Assembly (NCBI RefSeq): GCF_964340395.1
Contig: NC_135562.1
Coordinates: 19,370,626-19,434,625 of the forward strand
Source of the DNA: Glandiceps talaboti
Lineage: Eukaryota; Hemichordata; Enteropneusta; Spengelidae
DNA: 64,000 nucleotides
Direction of reading: 5' to 3'
The notes under the pieces were generated by a model, which ran no database searches, was not told where the DNA came from, and was given only the letters and a program-made list of their open reading frames with translations. A program made the translations under genes and the position numbers. This document shows positions 9,925-21,869 of this stretch, in pieces (positions within the stretch are counted from its first letter, which is position 1; every line of letters begins with the position of its first letter).

Positions 9925-11733
9925 AATGAATAAATGTTTTATTCGTATAATATTAGGCCACCGGCCTTTATGTACAAAACTTTATAAACCAAAAGTTGTA
10001 CAGTTGTTTACCGTCATCCAGATTTTTCAATCATTTCAGCTCTTTTCTGAAAAGCAAAGTGAACATAACATGAGAGTTGTCTAATTAAATGTTCATGTTT
10101 TGTTGATAATAGTATTAAGAACTTAAATACATTTTGTAGAGCAGGTGGGTCGAAGAAATAATCTGGAATGTACTTCCTTTGTATGTCATCATATGTAGGA
10201 CAGACCAGACAAAAATGATATTCATCTTCAATTGTTCCATTTTGACAGAAAGGACACACTCGATCACTTCTAGGGGGTTTTGTTCTTTCCCATCTACAGT
10301 TTTCAATTTGTAGCTGATGAGATGACGTACGAAGGCGACAGAGTGCATAGCGGAACACTTTTTTGTCCACTACGTCTAGGTAAATCTCATATGATAGGTC
10401 AATAAAGATTTGAAATTACAATACATGTCTAGTTTAGAGGTTTCTAACATTTCACTGTGTATTAGTTGACTATTGATATCCTTGCACCTGTCCTTGAATA
10501 TATTGATAAAACTATTTTCATTTCCAACACCCTGTGTCTGCCATACTTCACTAAAACCAAAACAACATAACAAGTGTTTGACGTCAAGGGCCCAACAATT
10601 TACATCATTTTCAGCCGTTCCGTACTGATACTTATAGCATAGAGACAGGATGCAGTCTGGTTTCAAATTTAACAACTTAAACCAATACTTGATTATTTTG
10701 ATTTGTCTGGTAACAATTAATTGTAAACGACCGGTTTCAGGAAGGGAAGCACAGTTTGGCGTATGTCGATTTAAACCCAATATGTAACGTAGAAATTTAC
10801 TATGGACACGTTCAATGTCAGTTTCTTTATGAAAACCCCAAATCTCTGCTGCATAGTTGAGTATCTGTGATATTTTTCCATCAAAAACTTTAAGCGCGGC
10901 ATTGACTGGTATGTCTCCAAGTTTAGCCAGTTGGTTTTGAACAGTAAACATAGCTTTGCTGGCTTGAAGTGCAAGGGTTTTCTGAGCTAAATACCATTTG
11001 CCGCTACTCGACATAATGATTCCGAGGTATTTATAAAAAGGGACAACGTCAAGTTTGTGCCCATCTAAGAACCATTTCTCAGTTTTCTTAATTATCCCAC
11101 CTTGTTAAATACAATAATTTTAGTTTTGGCATGATTTACATTTAGGAGCCAACGTTTACAATACATGGACAATTTATTTAATAATCTTTGCAGCCCAACG
11201 ACGGTATCACTCATTAAGACCAGATCGTCTACAAATAGTAATAGCCACAAATTTAGGCCAGCAATATAGACTCTGGCAGATTTTTCGGTTTGTAGTTCTC
11301 TTTCGATGTCATTTACAAAAAAGCAAAATAAAAGTGGGGATATAACAGACCCCTGTTTAAGCCACAATTACAATGAAAGAAGTTAGTCAAACCATGAGGT
11401 GTTCGAACACAAGCTTGAACATTGCTATACATTGACATTAAAGTACGAAAGTAATTTCCCTTCATACCAGATTTGAATAACTTATAGAAGAGTAGATAGT
11501 GTTGTACCCTATCAAAGGCTTTTTCAAAATCGACTTACGCACAAAACATTCGTCCTTTGGGTTTAGCTAAATAATCTGTAATAATAGTATTAAGAATAAA
11601 TATATTATCTATTGCACTTCGCTATTTCTTAAAGGCTGATTGTAGTTCGATGATAGGACCGTTTTCATTTAACCATAAATCCTGTCTCTTATATAAAATG
11701 GAACAAAATATCTTGCCAATAACGGGAGGTAAA
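9925..11733 (-). mobile_element. 5'-truncated inactive non-LTR retrotransposon (LINE)
   Basis: Read on the minus strand, the reverse transcriptase starts within the palm region. NGPIIELQSAFKK is followed by a stop, then SAIDNIFIL, a second stop before VDFEKAFDRV, and then KQGSVISPLLF with the catalytic box FVDDLVL near 11235. The C-terminal half (11014-10376 and 10370-10014) ends in a zinc-knuckle-like CPFCQNGTIEDEYHFCLVCP. The 3' end carries AATAAA-like sequence close to the insertion edge. The left part near 11390 is also frameshifted. The clade is not certain; the CCHC knuckle after the reverse transcriptase occurs in several LINE clades of invertebrates. Its insertion split non-coding sequence between the 9164-9380 exon and the region to the right. 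Confidence 0.9.
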
Positions 11734-11789
11734 TTTACATGTACAAATATTGCTTTCTAATACAGAGTCAAAATCTTTTAATTTGTATG
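11734..11789. repeat. Right copy of 56-bp target duplication of the LINE
   Basis: Matches 9869-9924 at 54 of 56 positions. The two differences (an A/T and a T/C) show some age since insertion. Confidence 0.9.
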
Positions 11790-12039
11790 TATACATATAA
11801 TGGGAAGATTGGTTAACCTTCAGTATATGCAATTGTCATGTTTTACAAAATAGGACAAAGAGGAGGGTTACTTTTTACAAATGGAGAATGGGGGAAGGGT
11901 CATGTTAAAATAATTTTTGGTACACAGCAAAGTATTAAGAAAACAAAAATCATGGTGTGCTGACATCAGATAGATCCAGTCAGCAGATAGTCTTGCATTT
12001 TCAGCTGGCAGGCTGCAATACTCTTTTGTGAATAATTCC

Positions 12040-12250
12040 TATGGTTTGTCAGAAGAATTTCTCCCTATGGTCACTTTTGCTATAAGGGGAAATATACATA
12101 TATCTAGTGACAATATACACATTAAAATTTCTCCCTATGGTCACTTTCACTGTAAGGGGAAATATACATATTATACCTAGTGACAATATACATGTACACA
12201 TTAAAATTTCTCCCTATGGTCACTTGTACTATAAGGAGAAATATACTCTG
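12040..12250. repeat. 76-bp minisatellite, inverted relative to 15545-17285
   Basis: About three units of TTTCTCCCTATGGTCACTTT ... AGTGACAATATACACATTAA, the reverse complement of the large array at 15545-17285. A further inverted piece lies at 13245-13335 (matching 15520-15610). Confidence 0.85.
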
Positions 12251-12487
12251 GAAATAACAGCGTTGAGGTTGCTTGCTTGTGGCAATGAAGAATGAGACAA
12301 GTTTCAAGCAAAGACAAACAATATAATCAGTGTCGGTAACTTTTCAAAGTATAAACACCATGGGATCCAACATCCAACGACTCTGTTTACTGATTAGGAC
12401 ACTGCATGTGATAATGATCAACTGGGGCAGTGTGGCTCATACCAGAGGCTCATACCATTATGAAGTATAATATTAGATACAATTTCG

Positions 12488-12519
<32 letters not shown>
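12488..12519. repeat. (AAC)n microsatellite
   Basis: About ten AAC triplets. The sequence from 12250 to 12990 otherwise shows no supported gene. Confidence 0.9.
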
Positions 12520-12998
12520 TTCATCTTATTATAATTCAAGCTACATACAACATGTTATTTGTTGATCACTGAAATCAGTATTGAAATGGTTTTATTATTG
12601 TATCTATTCATGTACTTCGAATGATTTATTTTGTTATCCAACAGGCGCACAAGTAGCACTACTTTTACAAAATGAAGTCATCCCTCGAAAAATAGTTCAT
12701 GTAAATTTACGCTCAAAAGTTGGGAGAGTTGAAAAAAAATACTCGACATGTGATCGATTTATCATTATTTAAAACTCAACTGTTTGTCTGACATGTAAAT
12801 AATTGACTTTGGCTTTCCCATCGACTTGCAAGGGTAGACGATGCCTCCTGTAAACATGCTATACCAAATCAAGTACTGTTGTCTTCGCTTGGTACATGTA
12901 ATTCTGACATCTTTGCTATGATCATACATCCTCTGATTAGCAAGAAGATGACTTCAATTCTGGTCGAAACATTGTGTGACTGTACAAACGTGTGTGGT

Positions 12999-13176
12999 CA
13001 ATCTGATTAAAATCCGATGTGGTGAAAGCGGCTAGATGTCCTTATTTACCTCTATTCATCGTGTTGTGACGTTTGTTTTGTTCAATCACTGCGAACAAAA
13101 CAAAGTCACAACACGATGAATAGAGGTAAATAAGGACATCTAGCCACTTTCACCACATCGGATTTTAATCAGATTG
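12999..13176. repeat. Large near-perfect hairpin, arms about 84 bp
   Basis: The left arm (12999-13083) and right arm (13092-13176) are reverse complements with about two differences around a loop of roughly 8 bp. The arm holds AGATGTCCTTATTTACCTCT. It has no ORF and is probably a foldback-type or palindromic MITE insertion. Confidence 0.9.
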
Positions 13177-13335
13177 GTCTTTACCTAAATTGTCCTTGCT
13201 TGAAGCTCACTTCATGCAAGCAACCGCAACTCTCTACATTCCATAGTTGTACATATACCTAGTGAAAATATATACATATGAATTTCCCCCATGGTCACAT
13301 TTCCTGACTTGAGTTTGTGCTCATTGATTGCCAAA

Positions 13336-14390
13336 AATGGATAAAATATTAGCCTGCTAAAGGAAAAAGAAAGGAAAGATGAAAGAAGTTTCTATAATGC
13401 TGCATCAACTAGTAACCACTATGAATTCTAACACAATTTATCTCTGCTACATTAACACAATAAACATATTTATCTTTATTGGTAATACTGCATTCACAAA
13501 CACCATCTTTTGGGAGGCTACATGGAAAAAAATACAGCTTTCAAAAAAGGTATATAGAAAATTAAAGAAACTGATTTTCTTTACATAATACTTCATTAAA
13601 TTACCTCTGAAACCTCAGGGAAAATACCCCTGGAGCTTCTACTGACATCCTCTCAGGTCGATACTGAAGAGAAGGGGGCACTCCCTCTCTTGCTATCAAA
13701 GATGTCTTATTTTTGTAGTCTTTCTTGTGTTTTGTTGTGGTGGATTGGAGATGGTGGTTATTGAACAAATATGGGACATTGCAAATGTTTGGAAATGTAG
13801 CTTATTAAGAGTATATGTGTAATGAATAAAAAAAATGCGTAGTCTGATTGCTTTCAATTTGATGCATATGATAATGTATGTCCTGTCATGTTGTAATCAA
13901 CGTATAAACTTAGAAATGTCACATTTTTGTTGCCATTGTTGTGTCTGGAAAAGTACTGCATCATGCCAAACACGGGTACATAGTGGATGACACATTATTG
14001 ATTACAGTACAGTTACCATATCACGCTCCCACGTCAAAAAAAACCGCACTGTAAGACATGTTTAGCCATAGTTCTCTTCATCATGAATGAATATATCATG
14101 CTATATTAACGTAGTGACGTTGCACCACCTCATTAACATGACAGGTCAACCTGATTCCGCGGTATTTTTCAACTATGAGGGTATTGTTTCGGAAACGCGA
14201 TCGTAAACGTATTTTAGATCGATGTTGTTGCACATTAGTGATCAGGTTGGTCCAGTGATATGCAAGTGTGGCATGGGTGGTTATGTTTTGGTTACATTTG
14301 GTGTTTTGGCAATACTTTTGGATCGATGAAAATCGGATGTCACCGTTTTGGTAATGGCTTGGCCAAGCTTGATTTCCCAACTTGTGTTGT
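13336..14390. other. No supported gene
   Basis: AT-rich at first, then a moderately CpG-rich piece (14100-14380) without a recognised frame. This block is bracketed by the inverted minisatellite pieces. Confidence 0.4.
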
Positions 14391-14391
14391 A

Positions 14392-14500
14392 TTTATGACA
14401 TCGCTACCAATTTTATAAGAATATCGCCAATCCCTATAATAATGTCATTGTTCTGTATTAGGACCGTCATAGACAAGAATAACACCATTTAGGAAAGGAA
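14392..14500 (-). mobile_element. Foldback repeat family C, copy 2 (reversed, no hairpin)
   Basis: The reverse complement matches 8878-8975 and 44363-44455: ATGACATCGCTACC ... GACCGTCATAGACAAGAATA. The hairpin extension seen in the other two copies is absent; on its free side this copy continues into ACAACACAAGTT. Confidence 0.8.
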
Positions 14501-14859
14501 TAACAGTTTACAAGCGACTGTGCTTCTGACAAGTTCATAGTGATGAGTAGGGAACATTTTAGATTAACTAATAACTTCTTTTATAAACTATCTATGAAGA
14601 TTATCGGTCATTACGAAACCTTCAAGTTCAATTTGACATGTTCTGTAACTAGTGTGGTAGCTAGGTAATACATGTATATGTATATTTATAGTTATGCTTG
14701 AACTAATAATTAATATTAAAGAATTTATGTAAGAAACAGGGAGAAGAACAAATATTTACATGTACCACATTTCAGACAAAGCTATACATGGTACGCCATT
14801 GTATAAAAAGTCAAAAACAGGGTGACCGACCCCCCTCCCAATCCACCCCCTCCCCCCCC

Positions 14860-15142
14860 CCCAGGCTGAAGAAACTGACCAGTCCCTTATGACTGCTTTC
14901 CATGCTGATGAAGTTCCATTTATGACAACTCGCTGACGATCAGTTAGCCATGCCTTGACCCACTGAAGGACAGGACCAGTTATACCATGGTTTTCCATTT
15001 TGTTAATTAATCTGACATGGGATACTTTGTTGAAAGCCTTTGCAAAGTCTAAGTATATAACATCTACATATTGTGTCGTTTCATCCAGAAATTTGAGTAA
15101 GTTAGTAAGACATGACTTCCCTTGACAAAAACCATGTTGCAA
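14860..15142 (-). pseudogene. LINE reverse transcriptase fragment (CR1-like)
   Basis: On the minus strand the frame gives QHGFCQGKSCLTNLL, YVDVIYLDFAKAFNKV, NKMENHGITGPVLQW and DRQRVVINGTSSAW. These are the fingers and start of the palm of a CR1/L2-type reverse transcriptase, with the first catalytic Asp region (YLDFAKAF) present. The frame then degrades into a poly-C repeat near 14840. The fragment is truncated at both ends and abuts the acceptor of the SET exon. Confidence 0.85.
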
Positions 15143-15176
15143 GATGAGAATCTGATATATGTGTTCTTTTTTACAG

Positions 15177-15373
15177 TATCGATGCTACAGCTAGAAGAAC
15201 CAAACTCATGTATGGGGCGTTTGGTAAATCATGGGGTACCAAATTCCAAAATGAAATTACTTAAATTGGATGGATCACCAGTGCTTTGCCTCTTCACAAT
15301 TAAAGATATTGAAGAAGGAGAAGAAATTCTCTGTGATTATGGTGTGAAGAATTTGCCATGGGAGCAAAAACAG
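15177..15373 (+). CDS. Exon encoding C-terminal half of a SET domain, frameshifted
   Basis: TTTTTTACAG (ending 15176) is a strong acceptor and AAACAG/GTTGG a donor at 15373. The frame reads EEPNSCMGRLVNHGVPNSKM, then KLLKLDGSPVLCLF, DIEEGEEILCDYGV and LPWEQKQ. This matches the catalytic core of SET lysine methyltransferases of the KMT5A/SETD8 type (GRLxNHS ... GEELxYDYG). The residues before it, IDATA, also fit the family but lie in another frame, so one base is shifted near 15192. NHS is NHG here. The exon end is in phase 0 while the next supported exon (17843) expects phase 1, so a second shift or an unseen exon is needed. If functional, the product would transfer methyl groups from S-adenosylmethionine to a lysine, but the frameshift suggests a damaged copy or an assembly error. 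Confidence 0.8.
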
Positions 15374-15544
15374 GTTGGTGCAATCTCCTGTATCCTAAAT
15401 AGCAAAATTAATGGTAGCCGAAAATATCTCACTATCGAGTAATATACTACCTCTGATAGCAGAAAAAGGTTTAAGTTGCCATAAACATATCATTTCTATT
15501 CCCAATATAGTGACGAGTGAAAACTTTTGGCAATCAATGAGCAC

Positions 15545-17285
15545 AAACTCAAGTCAGGAAATGTGACCATAGGAGGAAATTTATATGTATATGTTGTCGC
15601 TAGGTATATGTATATTTCTCCTTATAGTAAAAGTGACCTTAGGGAGAAATTTTAATGTGTATATTGTCACTAGGTATACATGTATGTATCATTTCCCCTT
15701 ATGGTGAAAGTGACCATAGAGGGAAATATTAATGTGGATATTGTCACTAGGTATATGTATATTGAACACATATTGCCTGGCCATGAGGGCTATAGCACCT
15801 GTTTATTACACCCGGGGGACTGTGAGTTACCAGAATCACATGCTATTTCCCTCGGCCTTCGGCCTCAGGAAATAGCATGTAATTCTGGTAACTCACAGTC
15901 ACGAGGGGGTAATAAACGGGTGCTATAGGCCAAATATAGGCCAGGCAATATGTGTTTTATAATATACCTCATGAAAATCTTGCTCTCTTCTCTTGAGGTT
16001 GGCAGACGACATCGTTCGAAGCTGCCATTTTGACCTTGCTGTGAACTTTTAATGTGTATATTTTCACTAGGTACATGTATATGTATATTTCCCCTTATAG
16101 TGAAAGTGACCATAGGGAGAAATATTAATGTGTATATTTTCACTAGGTACATGTATATGTATATTTCCCCTTATGGTTTAAATGACCATCGGGAGAAATA
16201 TTAATGTGTATATTTTCACTAGGTACATGTATATGTATATTTCCCCTTATGGTTTAAATGACCATAGGGAGAACTATTAATGTGTATATTTTCACTAGGT
16301 ACATGTATATGTATATTTCCCCTTATGGTTTAGATGACCATAGGGAGAAATATTAATGTGTATATTTTCACTAGGTACATGTATATGTATATTTCCCCTT
16401 ATAGTGAAAGTGACCATAGGGAGAAATTTTAATGTGTATATTGTCACTAGGTACATGTATATGTATATTTCCCCTTATGGTTTAAATGACCATAGGGAGA
16501 AATATTAATGTGTATATTTTCACTAGGTACATGTATATGTATATTTCCCCTTTTGGTTAAAATGACCATAGGGAGAAATATTAAAATGTGTATATTGTCA
16601 CTAGATACATGTATATTTCCCCTTATAGTACAAGTGACCATAGGGAGAAATTTTAATGTGTTTATTTTCACTAGGTACATGTATATGTATATTTCCCCTT
16701 ATAGTGAAAGTGACCATAGGGAGATATTTTAATGTGTATATTCTCACTAGGTACATGTATATGTATATTTCCCCTTATGGTTTAAATGACCATAGGGAGA
16801 AATATTAATGTGTATATTGTCACTAGGTACATGTACATGTATATTTCCCCTTATAGTACATGTGCCCATAGGGAGAAATATTAATGTGTATATTTTCACT
16901 AGGTACATGTATATGTATATTTCCCCTTTTGGTTAAAATGACCATAGGGAGAAATTTTAATGTGTATATTTTCACTAGGTACATGTATATGTATATTTCC
17001 CCTTATAGTGAAAGTGACCATAGGGAGAAATTTTAATGTGTATATTGTCGCTAGGTACATGTATATGTATATTTCCCCTTATGGTTTAAATGACCATAGG
17101 GAGAAATATTAATGTGTATATTTTCACTAGGTACATGTGTATGTATATTTCCCCTTATGGTGAAAGTGACCATAGGGAGAAATATTAATGTGTATATTTT
17201 CACTAGGTACATGTGTATGTATATTTCCCCTTATGGTGAAAGTGACCATAGGGAGAAATTTTAATGTGTATATTGTCACTAGGTA
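15545..17285. repeat. Large 76-bp minisatellite array
   Basis: A tandem array of the unit CTAGGTACATGTATATGTAT ... GACCATAGGGAGAAATTTTA, about 76 bp, in roughly 19 copies. Single-base variants such as TATAGTGAAAG versus TATGGTTTAAA alternate. It is interrupted at 15765-15956 by a hairpin insertion and at 15957-16050 by unique sequence. The open frames in it on both strands are repeat by-products. Confidence 0.95.
15765..15956. mobile_element. Palindromic MITE-like insertion in the minisatellite
   Basis: Outer arms AACACATATTGCCTGGCC / GGCCAGGCAATATGTGTT and inner arms GTGAGTTACCAGAAT...GCATGCTATTTCC-type sequence fold the whole 192 bp into a hairpin around CTCGGCCTTCGGCCTC. It has no coding capacity. 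Confidence 0.85.
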
Positions 17286-17430
17286 CACAAGGGAAGGATA
17301 TTTTACCTCTTTTGATTGTGCCATGTGTGTAACCTGTTGATCTGTGCCATGAGTATAACATTTCATTACATTCTGAATAAATATGATGAACTTCAGTTCA
17401 GTGTTATACCGGTATGTATCATAGAAACAT

Positions 17431-17441
17431 CTGTGTGTGTG

Positions 17442-17489
<48 letters not shown>

Positions 17490-17577
17490 CAATTTCAATT
17501 GAGAAATGTCAATGATATTGGGTGAGGACAATTTTCCTTTTTTTGACAGGTTCAATGTGTTTTACAGTATCATGGAA

Positions 17578-17640
<63 letters not shown>

Positions 17641-17760
17641 CAACTTACACAGATTGCTTTAATATTTGGTAGAGATGTTACTTATGATGTCTCGTGAGAA
17701 TGTTGCTCAAATAAACATTACACCACAGGTTTGAAATTTGGGTCATAAAATGTGAAAAGT
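17431..17760 (+). repeat. TG microsatellites and a decayed family A 5' part
   Basis: TG runs at 17431-17487 and 17581-17638 are each followed by sequence related to the family A start (AACAACTTACACAGATTGCT). The second copy continues through the TTGGTAGAGATGTTACTTAT region. Confidence 0.8.
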
Positions 17761-17842
17761 GCACACTTTATGAATAAACAACCATGAATGACATCTCAAA
17801 ACATTCTAAACCAAACATTTTCTATGTATCATTTCATTTCAG

Positions 17843-20800
17843 GAGGGAGCTCCTTCCAAAGTGATCCAGACCACAATTCCTCAGCAGTACCAGGTAGGAA
17901 CATATATACATGACTCTGGATTTCTGTTATTTTACTTTGCATATATAATCATCACATATCTTACTGTATGTAAGATTTGACCGTTATTCTTGTATATACA
18001 AGACTAATATATTCTTGATTCATGGAATCACACAATAACACAGATGTGAACACTAAGGAATAACCTACCTGTAACTTAGTTTAACTTGATCATGAAAGCC
18101 AGGCTCTATACTATCCATATTGATGCATTGCTTGGTTGTAACAATTCTGTTGTTTGTATATATATGTTGAATGTTGCACATATGTACTGGAGTGTATGTA
18201 TATGATGTACATTTGTTTGTGTTATTATGACCAATAGAATAATTTACATTGAATTTCGTTTCAGCCACCAGAGTCTCAGCTCAAACTATGTGTGATTCAA
18301 TAGGCAAAGTTGATGGTAAGTACAGGTACTTCAGCTTTGATAACATCACCACTACATACTTAAGTCCAGTTTACCTGCATCCTTCTCACACACAGATGAC
18401 ACTTATTGTCTACATAGATTTATCAATAACCGCCTATCTTATTTTACCAAATGACTTCAGCATGTGAAATCTAGTGCTAACCACCATCTTATCCATTGTA
18501 TAACTCCATATATTTGTATTGCATACTCAGTGTTTGGGTTATAGTTTATACACAATATGACAAATTACCTCAATGCACAATTGAATTTACTGATATGTTG
18601 CAATATTTCTGAAAATTTAAAGCTTATCCTTAAATTCACAATTTTACAATAATTTCCACATTTAAGGGAACATGGAAAAATTTTGCTCATACATGTCTGT
18701 ATTATCCATTCTATACTACTACAGCAGTTCTGGAACATATCTTATTTTTTGCAATAATTTATAGTGACATCAATTGTGCACATTGATCCCCATTTTGTTT
18801 CTTTACATTTGGTAGCGCCATATCTTATTCACTAAGGAGACACTTCCCGGTGACATATAATGTGAATGTAATGACTTTTAATTTCCCATATCATGTAATG
18901 GGGAGATATTGACATAGACATATGATAAGTCTTCATATCCACACCCAAGAGAACAAACCCACCACAGTTTACATTTCAGACTTTAGACAGAAATGCAAAT
19001 TTTAGACAGAATGTGAATATCACTCATCACAACGTTCACATTCCTAAAACATACCCTCACTGAATTTTAGTTTAATCGGTCTAGTAGTTTTTGAGTTTTG
19101 ATTTTTAGAAAAATGTATTATGCTAATTTTTATACCAGATAGGCCAGTGTATCACCATTTTTCTTCATATCCAAACCACATGAACATACCTTCAAAATAT
19201 TTCAGCTTAATATGCCCAGGTAATTTTTATTTGAGACTTCTAACCCCAAAAGCATATTTCAAGACCTAATATATTTTGGTTTTTCACATTCACTAGAAAT
19301 ATCAACAGCAAGTGTAAGCAAGATCAGTTGATCTTTTTGTAACAAAAATCTTATTTTTTAACCCATATCCCATACATGTAATGTGATCAACTAGAAACCA
19401 TAAGTGATGTCCTCACCAACTATCAAAACAATTGGCCCAATGACTTCTTGACTTTAATAAGTGGTAGTAGAAATATGTACCTTAGCTATAATACTTTGGG
19501 GAAGTTTTGAAATTACCACCTGCAGAATACATGTGAAATTCTAGTCAATAATGCAATTATAATTACTTTACCTTTATTGCAGTTGGGGATCTTGGTGCTT
19601 CTAATAAAACCAATAATGGACAGCCCAAATATCATACTTTCAAGACAAATGCTGGTAAGGACAATTATTTTTCTTTTCTTTTTGTGTTTACCGGTAATGA
19701 GTAATGCATTGCTGCTGACATTAATCGAAACTACTCAGATTTTAACATTTAATTTAGTATGTATTTGCATACTAAGTAAATATGGGTTCATAACATTAGC
19801 AAGTTAACTAGGTATTTGATAAGCAAATATATTCCTTTATGGCAAAAACAAAAATGCTCAACGGGCAACTAAACCCAACATATTGGGCAGGTAGGTCAAT
19901 TTTAAAAAAAAATAGTAATCATGATATAGGAAAAAAATCCAAGTTGATTTTATTCACTCATTTTAATTTTATCACTTGAAATATCAATAAATTTCCAGTT
20001 GTACAGTTTGGAAATGAACGCAAATTTACTGTTAAACTAATTGTGTAGCTCCTCTTGAAATGTTAAGACCCACCAAATGAAACCCTAGAATTATTTTAGC
20101 CACCCCTTCTATTAGCTACACTACAGTGGATATGTGCAATTAAGATGTGGTATGCATTAAAAACCGTGATAACCAACTACATTACCAGTCAGAACAAGAT
20201 TACTTTTCATATGCAAAGGAGATGTTTGTTGAACCGCAGGGAGCCCATGAACCATGTTAGAAACAAACAGCAAATAAACAAGAAAACAGGAAAAATAACA
20301 TAAATAAACAAAACAAAAACAAAAAAACCTGCTGTCATGCAGTAAACTAAGTTAGAGCCCAGTGTTCTTTCTCTGCAAATTTATAACTCTAATCTTTTGC
20401 AAATCATTTTTTTTAGTCAGCATTTGCTTAGTTTTCTCAGGAAAGTTACAATTTTTTTCAAACTATATATAGAAAGACAAGGACAGTTTTAACACAAAAA
20501 GAATTTTTTTTTTTGCATCAGAGATCACTACAAAAATCAATCATCAGATCTATAGTAGAGCTCTAAATTTGTTACCTGATTAGTTGAAGTAAGTCCAATA
20601 GTGTGTCCTGTCAGTGTTGAAAGATATGTGCGTTGAATGAAGATTTGAATCTACTGCCATTATGTATATGCCAGTATGTTTACAATGGTTTGTTTTGGTA
20701 CATACCATCAACACAAAATAATACCAAACTGGGGACATTATTTTTTTAATGTGCCACACAGTGTCACTGTTCAATTCATAACTTTGTAGCCAAATTGGGC

Positions 20801-21787
20801 TACCATTTGCATTATTTAGTGGTTCAAAGTCAAACATTGGTAGTTTTTAGATGTGGGACTACCTAAAGATGCCATAGACATTCCATGCAAATGACCCCCC
20901 TAGGACTTTTTAGGTTGCACACAATTGTACACAATGTTTTGATAGTGATCATTTTACACCAAAACAGGTGGGATATGGTCTCATCTACAAGTATATAATT
21001 ATGAAATATTGAATTTTAACTTACATGAATGTATGATCAGTACCTTTACCAAGAAATTGGGGAAAATTGGTATGAAACACATTTTTGGTCAAAAAAGCAT
21101 GTGAAATTTATTTTTTTGATAAATACAAGGATTACATTTACAATTGGAAATTAGCTGTAAAAATTAATAGACAGATAGTATGGGTGTTGGGTAAAATATT
21201 TATCATGTTTACAGTAAATACAAACAAATTTGCATACACAAATACTGCATACATGTGAGTCTGGCAGCATAATGATACGTCTCACAGACGACTATATCAA
21301 ATACTTCGTTTGTTTAAAGAAATCTGATGAAAGACAATGATGTAGATCCTGCCACATTATCCTGCCATAACGTCTTTATCAGTTCATGTAAACCAACACG
21401 TAGGAGTGATGGATCATACAGCATTGGCATCTGTGGTTTGTCATCGGCAGGATCGCGCGACCTGCCATTGACGACCTCACGGTGTCACAAGGTTTAATTA
21501 ATAATGGAATATCCCCAATCAATTTCTTATTCGCACTGGGTTAAAAAGTACATAGCCACCATTTGCAATAACTCTTTTTTTGTTTAGTTTTTCTGTTAAG
21601 AGCAGAAGTCCATATATATATATATCTATATATATATAACACTTAAACAGGATATTGTTTCTTCTCATTATTATTTACAGGAAGAGGACAAGTTCGTGAA
21701 TGTTTGAATGCGAACACAGACTTTGGGCATGATTTACCAACAACCTCTACCAAGCTGATGAATGAGATAAGAAAAGGAAAAAAATGA
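17843..21787 (+). CDS. Four small exons forming the 3' end of a gene
   Basis: Exons at 17843-17893, 18265-18315, 19583-19654 and 21681-21787 each have AG acceptors, and the first three have GT donors (GTAGGA, GTAAGT, GTAAGG). Only one frame stays open in each of the middle exons, and the phases agree throughout (phase 1 at every junction). The joined peptide runs GSSFQSDPDHNSSAVP, ATRVSAQTMCDSIGKVD, VGDLGASNKTNNGQPKYHTF, and ends TKLMNEIRKGKK before TGA at 21785-21787. It is low in hydrophobic residues and probably disordered. No family is recognised. Since it lies downstream of the SET exon on the same strand it may be that gene's tail, although the phase from 15373 does not match directly. 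The 8-kb satellite element begins 225 bp after the stop. Confidence 0.6.
18316..19582. other. Intron; nothing distinctive
   Basis: AT-rich sequence between two exons. Around 19060-19270 it faintly resembles family A core phrases but is too decayed to call. Confidence 0.4.
19655..21680. other. Intron with decayed repeats
   Basis: Contains a TA microsatellite (21611-21637). A segment near 20755-20870 (GGGCTACCATTTGC, GGGACTACC) resembles the 'GGTAGCCC' repeat at 32395-32695. No other coding frame is supported. Confidence 0.5.
20755..20870. repeat. Copy of the 'GGTAGCCC' dispersed repeat
   Basis: TTTGTAGCCAAATTGGGCTA and GATGTGGGACTACC recur in the larger copy at 32395-32695, where multiple GGTAGCCCA phrases occur. 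Confidence 0.5.
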
Positions 21788-21869
21788 TGAAAAAAGACTG
21801 AAACAAAAAGCAGTGGGACTAACATTGTCTGACCATGGACATAAGTAGACTGAATTCTCTCAAATTTGG

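Noticed and set aside
12641-12696. Possible exon after ATCCAACAG (GAQVALLLQNEVIPRK)
   Set aside because: The acceptor is plausible and the phase fits 9380, but no good donor follows and no family is recognised, so it is not called.
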